From Lepidurus packardi (lineage: Eukaryota; Arthropoda; Branchiopoda; Notostraca; Triopsidae): a DNA stretch of 64,000 nt. Below the pieces are notes generated by a model, which did not search any database, was not told the DNA's origin, and worked only from the letters and a program-made list of their open reading frames with translations. A program made the position numbers and the translations under genes. The stretch lies in assembly GCA_023053545.1 (NCBI GenBank), contig JAKZAN010000268.1, forward strand, positions 1 through 64,000, written 5' to 3'. Of the stretch, positions 1-11,400 are shown piece after piece; the first letter of the stretch is position 1; each line of letters starts with the position of its first letter.

Positions 1-180
1 CCCCAACCCCAACCCCAACCCCAACCCCCAACCCCAACCCCAACCCCAACCCCAACCCCAACCCCAACCCCAACCCCAACCCCAACCCCAACCCCAACCC
101 CAACCCCAACCCCAACCCCAACCCCAACCCCAACCCCAACCCCAACCCCAACCCCAACCCCAACCCCAACCCCAACCCCC
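1..180. repeat. C4A2 telomere repeat (left chromosome end)
   Basis: About 29 perfect CCCCAA units run from base 1, with one CCCCCAA variant at 25-31, ending in CCCCC at 176-180 before unique sequence starting GATCC. The C-rich strand reads 5' to 3' inward, as expected at the left end of a linear chromosome. C4A2 is the Tetrahymena-type repeat of oligohymenophorean ciliates. Confidence 0.98.
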
Positions 181-1331
181 GATCCTCGGGACATTGAGGG
201 AGTAGCCTTGGTTCCATTGGGATTTATGGTATTCTAATGTTTGTGTAATTGCATTATGATCGTGGGTGCCCTATCAGTTTAAATAGAGAGCATGTTTGGC
301 GGACTTCGGACTATAATATTTAGGGCCCCATTGTATATACAGCACTCGTTCAAGCATATATGGACTCAGCGATTACATGATATTTCGATGACAAAAACTC
401 TTCAACCCTCCCATTTGTCTTCAGGAATTGGAAATAACATGAGTTCCTTAGCGATGATATCTGATAGTACTTACTTGGTGGGTGCTACGTCATGTAACCT
501 TTTAGTGAGTGTCGGTCCCTCTTCCTTCTACCTGGGATCCCTATCCTTACTACACACCTTTTCTACATCCTCGCAACATATTCTGAGGACACTACCCAAT
601 ATTTCGATGTGCTGGATTCTGTAAATGTTTGTTAGTGTCATTAAGTAAGGGTGTGCTATTGTTATGTTATTAGCACGAGTATTCAATTATTTGGGAACTG
701 TGTGTAGCGATTCGAACAAGAGATGACCGAAAATATCGGTGCCCGATGGGACTCCAACCAAGTAGTCATGAACAGTGTCTGGCAATGACAGAGTTGTTTT
801 TAGCAATACCTACTTTCTATTTCACAATTCCTTATTTTTGATCTCCCCTTTAACTAACAATAACTCATGATTTTCCCATTATTGACAACTAACTTTTTGT
901 GATTTTATCTATTTTGTGATTGTAGTTCCTGGTTGACGGATGCTGCAATCATTAAACAATAAAGACAAAAACAAAAGGAAATCCCACGATCCTCAGATTG
1001 TGAACATGCTCAATTCGTTCATATTCAATCATCACTAAATGGACTGCTCTTGGCTCAGGAGTGCACACTTACTTGGTGCCAATGTATGTTTGTCATAATA
1101 GGATGCCATCACTGGATATTTACAAATGTGACAATCTGGTGATGCTATATAGATGTTAATCGGGTCTGCAGTGTTATTTATTTATATTTTAATATAAACC
1201 ATCGATATTTGTATGAGGAGTCTTCTATCAGCCAATAACGAGAAAAAACCCTTTTCATATCATAGCATTAATGGTAGACAAACAGAGGAAAAATTAATAA
1301 AACTTGTTGGGAAAAGATAGAGTATTAGATC
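181..1331. other. Subtelomeric spacer
   Basis: No gene is supported here. One open frame starts at 292 (110 codons to the first TAA, longer if TAA is read through), but it has no recognisable motif. With TGA as the only stop, open frames of this size occur by chance. Confidence 0.5.
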
Positions 1332-1548
1332 GACTTGCTAAACCAGAAGACAGCAACACCGTCCAAGGTCCGGATGGACATCCCGTTTAAGAACATGTTC
1401 ATCCAGAACATGTCGTCAAACGTCATGATCTTTGACTTAAAGTAACAGAAAATAATGCAGAAAAAACATGGACTAACCACTAACCACAATGAAAACTCAA
1501 CTATGACGTTCACGCGCCTCTCGCCTAACAAGTCCTTACCACTCCTAA
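1332..1548 (+). pseudogene. Truncated copy of the gene at 55017-57257
   Basis: Read on the + strand, this stretch translates to a segment that matches the middle of the Asn/Ser-rich protein encoded on the minus strand at about 56.5-56.75 kb. Shared blocks include LLNQKTAT, KVRMDIP.KN.FIQNMSSNV and HGLTTNHN, then FT.LSPNKSLPL. Substitutions are scattered and the similarity stops at both ends, with no start or matching continuation. It is therefore a decayed partial duplicate beside the telomere, in opposite orientation to its parent. The match was found by eye from the translations; nucleotide identity was not computed. Confidence 0.8.
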
Positions 1549-2043
1549 AGTAAGAAGAGATGTGGGAAAGAACTCAAAGAGGAAGAAGTCATGTGTTCTG
1601 CCATGGGTTCAGGAGCGTGTTTATTTGTGGGTGGCATGCCGTGGAATGATGTCACATTATTTTTGAGGACTCTTCGCCGATAAAAGAGTAGCTATCGTGT
1701 TTGACATGATATTGCATTTAATTAGAAATTGGTATATCTCCTCAAAGGATATTATCATTATATGAACAATAGTGAGTGCTTCCATTGCGAAGTCGATACC
1801 CTTTGATATCATCATCTACTTTCATCAGCTATCCCAGGGTTCCATTATAAAAGTGCATATCTAAATGCTAAAACTATCTGCTTAATAAAACATCATGAGC
1901 TGGCATAGATGATCAGACGATTCAATGCATACATTTTAGGTATTTATTTCGGACTAAGTAAAGCTTCTATAAAATACAATAATTCATATATATTCTGCCA
2001 AACCGCAACTCCACACCATCGACTTACAACTCGCATAATAAAA
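1549..2043. other. Spacer upstream of the first channel gene
   Basis: No confident gene. The frame of the following gene stays open back to a TGA near 1808 and could add about 75 residues, but this stretch is AT-rich and does not resemble the N-terminus of either paralogue. It is treated as 5' flank, with a possible upstream start left open. Confidence 0.4.
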
Positions 2044-5000
2044 ATGCTTAATAAAGTAACATCATCCTAGCCTCCTGTTTCCGTCGATCCTGCCGATATT
2101 GATCCTAATAAACATGCTCTAACTTCTCGACAGATCCTCTAGGATATTTAAGAACTTGCCAAACTTAGATAGATTAAAGCCGGAAGCCTCAGGCTTTAAC
2201 AATTCATGCAGACAGCAGAAGTATTAAGCTAAGAACGCCTTCGAACACTCTTCCCTTATGCTGATGAAATTTTGAAGTGTTCGGAAATCACTCCCGCCAT
2301 GTTCAACTCATCAACCTCCACTATTCCTTGGGATGATTTCCTAAATAAGTTCCAAAGGATAATTAATTGTAATTACCTCTACTTAATGTCAAGAGATGGG
2401 CTGTTGGCGCGCCTATGTTGCTCGATCCTAAAGTATTCAAAGCCAATCTAAGTTTTGAATAATGACAATCTTCGAAGGTCTCAATAGTTCTTGCTTCTAC
2501 AAGCTGGTGCTTTCCGTGTCCTTAATGGTATTTTCGAATGGAATGATAGCAGCGGTTTGGTGAAATTTAAAATTGAAGCAATAGGAGAAACAAGTCCTTT
2601 TCATCGGTTACTACTAAGATATTAAAATACAAAAATGCTAGGTTCCAATATGATAGCATAGTTATTCGACATCAGTATCAAAAAGCTTAAAGAATATTTG
2701 GACACCATTTCTAAGGGAACTATTGGCAAGTCAGTTGCGTCTCTCTAATACTATATTTCACATATGAAAAGCCTTCCAATTATCTTAGTGCAACCTCTCT
2801 TAGCCTATGGCCTATTAGACTCAGACCAAGTTTAGAAGCTTGCCATAGTAGTGATATCCTTAAGCAAGAAACTTGACGGATGTAAGAAGACTGTTGACAA
2901 TAAAACAATGGTTTCGGTCAGCAATGCTTATTATCATTGCTTGATCTTAGTGAATTTGATCTTAATCTACAAGCTAGACTCGATGGTAGGCAAGATGGCC
3001 GTGACAAATAATATGAATTTCTAGAGTTTAGTCACCTTCAAAACTAAGTTCAACAGAGATTTAGTGGAGTCACGCATATTATAACGATCTAGCTAATATT
3101 TTAGTTATTTAGATCAGGAAAAATCTTCGTTCTCATCGCATCTTCTAAATATTTTAGAAATAAATTTTTGTGAGCACGATCAATATCTGGCTTCCCTCAA
3201 GCTTATCCATATTTAGGAGGAGCGCACTTTCCGGATGATAGTCCTGTAAAACTGTGAATATCAAATAGCTGCAGTTTAAGAATCAGGAATATCAGAGCCG
3301 GAACAAAGCAATTGTCCTTTGATAAAAAAATAAAAACCTCAGAAATCTTGTTAGGCATAAGACAAAATCGAAGCAAGTCGACAACTACTTTTTAGATCTA
3401 TCACTGATTTCTATTTAGGGGGCTCTAAATCTTTGAACTATAAGAAAGATCTCTCAAAGGTTTTATCAGAGGTTACTGTCAACCTTGCTGACATATCAAG
3501 CTTTATCCCAACATGTCCTAGTCTATCTAAGACCTTGCTGTGGGCACGCGGTCTATGTTAGGAATTTTTCGAACCTGACAAGTAAATAAGCGATAAAATT
3601 CTTGCGATTATAGATATTTTGATACGGAACCCTACAAATCTCTCTTCATTCGAATATACAATTACTCCAGCAATGATCAATCTTCTGCGAAAATCTACGA
3701 AATCCGAAAGATTAGTAGTCGATGAAAGTAGTTATTCATATATTTTGGATAGCTGGTAGCAGTAAATAGCTAAAAACAATAAATACAGAATGCTGCTCAA
3801 AAAATATCCTTTTTAAAAAATATCAGATCTAGAACCAACCAAGAAAATGATGAAGGAAAATAAAGCGAAGTTTTCTTCTGAATATTAAACACTCGTCCTC
3901 AGCAGCATCCAGATTGATAAACAAATCAGATAATTTGCCTTAAACAAGACCCGAATCGATGTATAGCTACAAAGGAAATTGAAATAAGAGATGGGTAAAC
4001 ATTAATATTCTCAGGTGATAAGGATAATGAATTCTGAATAATGGGACTTCACTATAAATGATTACTCAAATTCGAATTATGATAGCCTAAAATTGATAAG
4101 GGTTCTGTAAACATACTTAGATGCTCGTGAAAACTATTTTGATATATCCCCTTAAAAAATATAGATATGGAGGAAGGAGCTAGGACTTTTAAAAGCCCAG
4201 TATTTCTAAAGTATGAAGTATTCGCATAAAATACATTAGATTATCTCAAAATTAAAAAATTCTCTCCTAATAATATTAAGGGATATCATAAATTAAATCG
4301 GGTAGGCTGAATATCAAATACGTAAGAAGTAAAGATAAGATATGGATCTGGCTCAATAAAAGATAAATTAACAACAGAAATCGTTTATATCTTAATAGTA
4401 GAAGTAAGTCTAACTGTTGGAAAAAACGATTGCTTAAAATTTGAAGAAGTTGCAGAGTTAAATATCTAGTGCTGAGGGATGTCTTCGATAAGTAGACGAA
4501 CTAATTTAACTCCATCAAGGCTGGGACTCTAGAAATCCAATGATACTATTCGAATATATCGAACATTATTCAGAAACATTCAAAAATCTCGAATCTACGA
4601 ACATGCGAGTGTTCAAAGAACGTACGCTTAACAGATTGTACAATAATAACACTGAAGTTATATTCAAATAAGTTTTGCATTCGATTACATCAATGCACGG
4701 AGATACTCTAGTTTAGGATGAGACGATAGATCAAAACTCTGTCGGATTTACATTCAAGTTCGGGCTGAAGTATATCATGTTAATCATATAGTTACTGGAA
4801 ATAAATACTTAAGATATCGACCATCAGAAGTATTTTGTCAACAGTTTGCAAAAGTAATTAAGGGGAATAACCCCCGAGGCACTGCGAAAGTCTAAAATGC
4901 CTAAAATCAAGAATATCCTGTTGAGAATGATGATGATTTAACATTCTCTCGAGGTTCTCACCCCATAGTAATTTGTTAAAAACCGAAACTGGATTCCACT

Positions 5001-8000
5001 ATTCGAAATTATAGCTATTGAACTCGAGTCTCTAATCGTTAATCTGCCAGTTGTGTCTAAAACGAATCAGTCGAGAGGAAGCGTAGACCAGTAGAGTAAT
5101 GACCAGATCCCGTATATTACGGAATGCCTTGTCCCTGCGACTGTGAAGTGTCTAACCAGCCTGAATATGTTCAAATTGTCAGAAAAGTGGAACATAACAC
5201 CAAGCGGAAAGGAAGCAATACAAAAACTACTCCATTACGCATCTTTATTACTCGATACATAAAAAGGATTCTATATAGTATTCAAAACTGTCTACATTGA
5301 CCACAAAAGGGAACAAACTATGAATGAAAAACATCATCAAAAGAAATGGATGGATCTCCAATACAACCCAAACTTACAACAGTACGATGCTACGTGTGTT
5401 GGCACTCTTCAACAAGAGTTCGTAGACAAGGTTCTTAGCCCATAGAAAAAATACAAAATCTTCCCTAGAAATGATCCTACCTTTTTAGAAATAATTCATA
5501 ATCTCGCCGAGAGACAAGCTACAGATTTGTAGTCCATCATCCGAATCTAGCAAACCATAGACTCCAAAAGTAGCGGGTTTAAATCAGGGCAAGAAATAGC
5601 CGCATACAGACGATACTATGAGTCTTACTTCAAGCTTAAAACCACTTGTCAGAATACTACTAATTTTAGTAAAACTATAGGTGGACTGACCAACATCGCA
5701 GTCGGAGAATCTTAGTTGTTGCGGAAGGTTTAGTTGGAACCCTTCATTCATGAGTTAACTTCATATAAAATTACATCAGTTCACAGAGCCCAGGACCTCC
5801 TATGCTACCTGATGCTCCGTTTCCCTAAATAACTGACGGAAAGAATGCCCGCACTTATAATTCAAAATATCCATTAATTTCAAATGAAATCTCTGCGTAT
5901 TCTCGCAAATAGAATGCCTGAAAACTGGAACTTCCTTTATCTTGCCATAAGATATCTGAAGATGACTAGTTTCCTGTACTGTTACATTATTTCTGGTGGA
6001 AATGGCATTGTTATACAGGATACATTACTTGAAAACATATCTAAACTCCTTACAAACCTTTTTAGAAATCCAAAGGAAACCTATGTAAAAACTATTTTCC
6101 CTGACATCTACCCGATCATAGAAGCTGAATTAAATTTATTAAATGTCATGATCATGAAAAATCAACGATTAGAAGAAGATTTAATTGAAAATAGCCGCTT
6201 AGCAAGAATCCTCAACAGAATATTGTAAGACTTTTAGAATGGACACAGAGGCTTCTTACAACTCAAACTTTGTGCGGTCTAGCTCGTAATAACTCAGCTA
6301 CAGACAAAAAAGGCAAGCACGATCAACTTTATTCTGTACAACTATAACCCAGCTAAGTTGAGTAACATCATCGTCCAAAGTTTGAAAACAGCTTATGAAG
6401 ATTTAGCGGATAAGACTAATGGAAATCCATAGTTTTCAACTGAAAGACTGGAAAGTCTTTACGCTGACAATGACTTCAATAATCATCTCTTAGTCCGATT
6501 CGCCTTTTCTGTGTACGCACTCTTGACTGAAATGGCAGTCCATTCTATGAAAACTAAATAGTTGAGGAATCAATTATTATCGAAGATTGAGCAAGAAGAT
6601 AGGTAGTATGTAGAGTAGCGAATAGCCTACTAGTTTATACACAAACACTCAGGAAGAGTGGAGTGTGTAGTGGATAACTAGTCCTTCTTTGTAAGCTTCC
6701 AGGTTCCTATGCTGTACCAATATCTGACTGAAGAGACGAAGCAGAAATTTGAGGAGGAGGCTGACAGAGAGTCGATCAGAACTAAGCAACAGTCTCTCAT
6801 GGCCTCCTTCGAGGACCTTAAGTTTGAGGCCGAAACGAACTACCAGAACTTCAAAGATATCCCTCAAGTATTTACTAGTCTCAAGTACTTGCCTCAGTGC
6901 TCCAATCTCCTATATGTGATCGCAGTGGTCAAAGTCATTTTGCTTATTTCAGGGTTCTTCTCTTCTACAAGGACAACTGTGATTACAGAGTTAGAAGAAT
7001 ACTCCATACCTATCATAGTCCTCAGTATTTTCAGCGTTATCTTTAGTCTTTTATTGTGGTTGGCTTGGATCTACATACGGTTGTCAATAGAGGAAAATAA
7101 AATGACGAAATTAGAGAATTAAAAAACACAATACCCGTGCTCGAGAAGAATAAAGATAATATTGTTAGTAATTCTGACGAATCATGAGAGCGCTACCTAT
7201 CTCTACCATATGGTATGCAACATTCTCGCTCTCACAGTTTCAGTGGTGTTCCTGCCACTTGAATTACTCGTCTTAGCCCTGAGAGTAGAAGTGCTCAATA
7301 ACATCCTCAAGGCACTCTCCCAGCGCAAGCTCCATGTCTTCTACGTCTTTGTATTCGAGATTCTCATCGTCTATGCCTACGCCTTCTTATCCTACGTCAG
7401 CTACAATGGCAGATTCGTACATTAGTAGGTCCTCAACTAGAACTTCGATACTGTGAGATAGCCCTACTGCACCACGATACTCCAGTGCTGGTCCAACTTC
7501 ATGGACGCAGGAGTCATAGGTGGTTCAGGCATCATCGCCATGATGGGCACTGAGTCTTACTCCCCATCAAATTGGCACTTCTACTTTGCTAGATTTTTCG
7601 TGGACTTGACCTTCTACCTGATGGTGAATGTACTTCTTATTAACACTATCCAGTCCCTGATCGTGGACACCTTCGATGAGATGGTGGATAGACAGTAAGA
7701 ACGGGAGAAGGATCAAGAAGAACACTGTTTCATTTGTCATCGACATAAATCGAATTTCGTATCGATTTAGCTAATCCAGAAGCATATCCAGTAGACTCAC
7801 AACATATGGACCTATGTGGCTTACATGTTGTATCTCGAAGGTAAGGATAAAAACCGATGCAAAAACACTGAACTTATCATCAAACAAAAGATACTGAGTA
7901 AGGATGGGAGTTGGTTACCGAATTCTACTGTCATTAGATTTAAGGATCACCACTCTCTCCTCAAAGAGTTCTCTCAAGTAGTGGAGAACGTCAGAGAAGG

Positions 8001-8085
8001 GAATAAAAATCGTAAGGACGAAAAATTAGCAGGTATCATTAAAGTGAGAGGTGAATTGAGTTAAAACTTTGTGACTAGATGCTGA
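2044..8085 (+). CDS. IP3R/RyR-superfamily channel-like protein, copy 1
   Basis: An intronless ORF of 2,013 residues under the peritrich code, ending at TGA 8083-8085; the frame was walked through without a TGA. The C-terminal quarter identifies it. Several hydrophobic segments lie at about residues 1620-1885. They are followed by the superfamily's C-terminal zinc-finger-like motif, CFIC (about 1895) with H and HN.W downstream, which in IP3 receptors reads CFIC...H..EHN.W. Residue positions 750-810 form a Glu/Lys-rich probable coiled coil. No MIR or IP3-binding beta-trefoil was recognised at the N-terminus, and at 2,013 residues it is shorter than animal IP3 receptors (about 2,700). The presumed pore loop reads GVIGGSGII and lacks the usual acidic filter residue. 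A tandem paralogue follows 400 bases downstream. Probable role: cation channel of internal membranes. The start could lie further upstream. Confidence 0.8.
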
Positions 8086-8485
8086 TAAAGTAAAAAGATA
8101 TCGTGTAAGTACAAGAAAGAGTACTCTTAGGGAAACAAAACGCAAATAAAAAAGATAAGGTTATTGTAATAAATACTAATATTCTTTATAAAAAATAATA
8201 AGAAATAAAATTGAAGACTGTTTGTAATAACCTCAACAAAAAATGAATGCCTCTGGACATGTGCAACTAACTAATATTTATAATTATGGATTGGGTAGTA
8301 AGAGGGACCATTTTTATGTTTGAATGATATTTTAAGTATTTGTTAAAGATCTGAGAAAAAAACCTTGAAGTACGAGGAATCGCATTATTAGGTAAAAGTT
8401 GTGACTATAATCAGTAGAAGATATTTATTCAATAATCACATTAAAACATCCATCATTATTATTATACCACAGACAAACATTATAC
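8086..8485. other. Intergenic spacer between the tandem channel genes
   Basis: About 400 AT-rich bases with no supported gene; it must hold the end of copy 1's transcript and the promoter of copy 2. No motif was recognised. Confidence 0.6.
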
Positions 8486-11400
8486 ATGCAGAGTAAACAA
8501 CCTAAAAAACTTGTCCCAGGCTAAAAGCTTCCTTCTATCATTCACCCAGAGTCGGAAACATCTCATGCGATGCTCGTTATCAAAACTAAAGAGAAGTCTA
8601 CTAGTCTGAACAGGAAAGCAAAATGCATCATCTGTAGATATTTTGCCAATCGAACTGAATAAGTCCCACAAGCCTCAAACTCGAATCCTTAAGGTTCATT
8701 GTAGTCGAATCCTGATGCTTAAGACAAATTGGACCTTTAAGGATAAGACCAATAGAACCATCAGGACGCATAACAGTTGCACTCCTATTACTAGCAGAAA
8801 GATTATTAAGCACTCTAATGCCCTTTTTCTATATGTAAAAATTAAAATGATCTGACTGCCTTCTACACATTTTAAACAATTTCCAATCTCTAGGTCATTA
8901 CAAAAAGAGTACGATAAAAAACATTGCTATGCTCTTTGGTTATGTTCTCTTCCAAAAGGATACAGACTAATTCTTAGAACTTGTTACTGGAGGAAAGTTA
9001 TTTAGAGTTGGAGAATTCTCAGCTTAACTCAGAAAGGTCGGACCCAAATTTGATTTATCCTTGGGTGATGGCAAAATGATAGTTTGGAAAATCTTTGAAA
9101 TGCATACGAAGCAGACCAATAAATAAAATGCTGGCCCAAAGCGAGATTCACTCCTGGACAAGGTGCTCATCCGACTCGCCCTTATGAATTTCAAGAAATC
9201 TTCCTTGGATAGTCTAAGGAATGACGGGCTGCAACTTCCCTGTTCCGTCGAAATATAATCGTATCTAAATATCGTTGTTTTAGGTAACACACAATATTAA
9301 ATATCCTCATCTCATCGTCTATAATTGAATTATTAATGCTGAAACATAGGTGAAGCCAGTATATCTATACGCACCATCTTACTCCAACATATTTCGATCA
9401 TACTATTGATTCTTAGCCGTGGTATTCAGTATGTGATGGAGGAGTGCGATCTAACTCAGTTCAGACAAAAGTACTCCTTCTAGTTTCTGATGCAGATTCT
9501 TTCCACGAAACTCCAGTTTGAACATAATGCTGTTAGAATCTTCCAAATGAAGGACAGCAATTAGTCTGACAAACAGGGGATTCAAAAGTTATTCTAAAAC
9601 TTAACCTATTTCTATGAAGAAGTTCTGAAGCTTATGCACATACTTTACTTCAAACATCCTTCGGTTCATCCTATCGAATCAGACCTGAAGGGTCAGCAGT
9701 TCGTATCTCCACTTGTTAGAATAATGCGTTAGAGATATCATCGCATATCTAACATTTAAATTAAGGAGCGATATCGAATCAGCAGAAACTTCGTCCCACA
9801 AATCAAAGCCATGTTCTAATTATTCCTCAACCAGATCGTTTACCATTAATGGTATAAAAACATACGTTCAATTCACTAAATAAGTTCCATCTGTATCAGT
9901 ATCTTCCGATACCAGCTACTCGACCGGAAAGAGCTCTAAGGCTTGCTTATAGTAATTTCCTAGTTCCTTGTACCACTTAGAGAGCTAGAGTATACAATTA
10001 ATAAGGTTTTATCATCGAATAGAGAGCAGAAATACTAAAATCGTTACCCCATGCCCACAATCAACAAAAATATAGCATAAATCGTCGTGTTGAATCTTTT
10101 TTACAGACTTGACACCACACTGAAAGAGAACATATAGGACAAAACTCCAGTAGAGCTAGCTACTTTATTGAAGAATACTCTATTTGATAGTCGCAAAGTT
10201 GTTTTATCGACAGAACTGCTTTTTAGTACATGCAGAGAAAGATAGATATTTTAAAACAATACTCTATGGAGGTATTGCCTCGAGTATCTCAAATTTCATA
10301 CTTGGGTTCAAGATCCATATTACCTGAGTCTTAGCAGGATGAGGGAACAAGACTACCTTCTACTCAAGGAATACATCAACGATGGAGTGCAACAGTCTGG
10401 TAGAAATACCCATATTGTGCAGGTCACTCGAGACAGCAATCTCCACAATTTGAATGCATAAGTAGAATCACTTCTGGTAAGAGTTCGTATGAATATGTAA
10501 AATTAGGTCGAATAACTTACTTCCTTAGTTAGGTCCTTGAAGAATTAAATAATCCCTATAACAAACCCTGCGAGAAGTATTTCCGTGTAGTCCATGAAGA
10601 TTCAGATGAAACTTTACGAGATAGGGTTGACCTGCAATCTGCGGAAGCTAGCCGAGTATACAATAACTAAAAAATTAAAATTTGAAGGCAAATAATAAAT
10701 AATGGAAATGTTAAAAGTCGCGGTAGATGGAAATGTAACCGTATTAAGGTTATAACTATTGTCTATCTTATCTATTCTTCAACTCCTATGCGATGATTAA
10801 GCTGCTGATAATCAAGGTATTTGCCTGAACCTCAAGGGATTTTGTGCTGTACAAATGGGTTTTTTAATTGACACAAAAACACTATATTTAGAATCTGAAG
10901 CATCTGTTCTCGATAAAATCATACGCTCGAGCATGCTAGTAAGCAGAGGATTTGAAAAATCCAAAAAATCTATTCCTGCTGACTATCTCTTTGAAAGCCG
11001 GGTTTTCAAACTGTATATCAGTTCTAATATTATGATAGAGTAGAAGGAAAAGGTTGTTGATTAGATACTGACAAACCCTTATTTGATTAATGAGGTCTTA
11101 ACTCGATATCCGATTAAGGAAGATGAAGACGATGCATTTACCATAATCAATGAGGCTCTTTAACTCAAAATAAATAAAGTGAGGATTTCTAAACGCTAGG
11201 GTATGAACGGGTTTTTAGCATAAAAGTTACTCTATTTTCGACTTATATATGACTTCGATAACACCTCATCCTCTTCTATGAAAACTAAAGGCATTGCAGC
11301 AAAAAGAAGTATCGCTGAAAAGGTTATAGGCCTGACTATTCTTTATCTCGCAAATGCAAAAATCTACGGCCGATCATAAGCTATAGAATCAGATAAACAA

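Noticed and set aside
292..624. Subtelomeric plus-strand open frame
   Set aside because: No family similarity or coding-like composition; with one stop codon such frames are common by chance.
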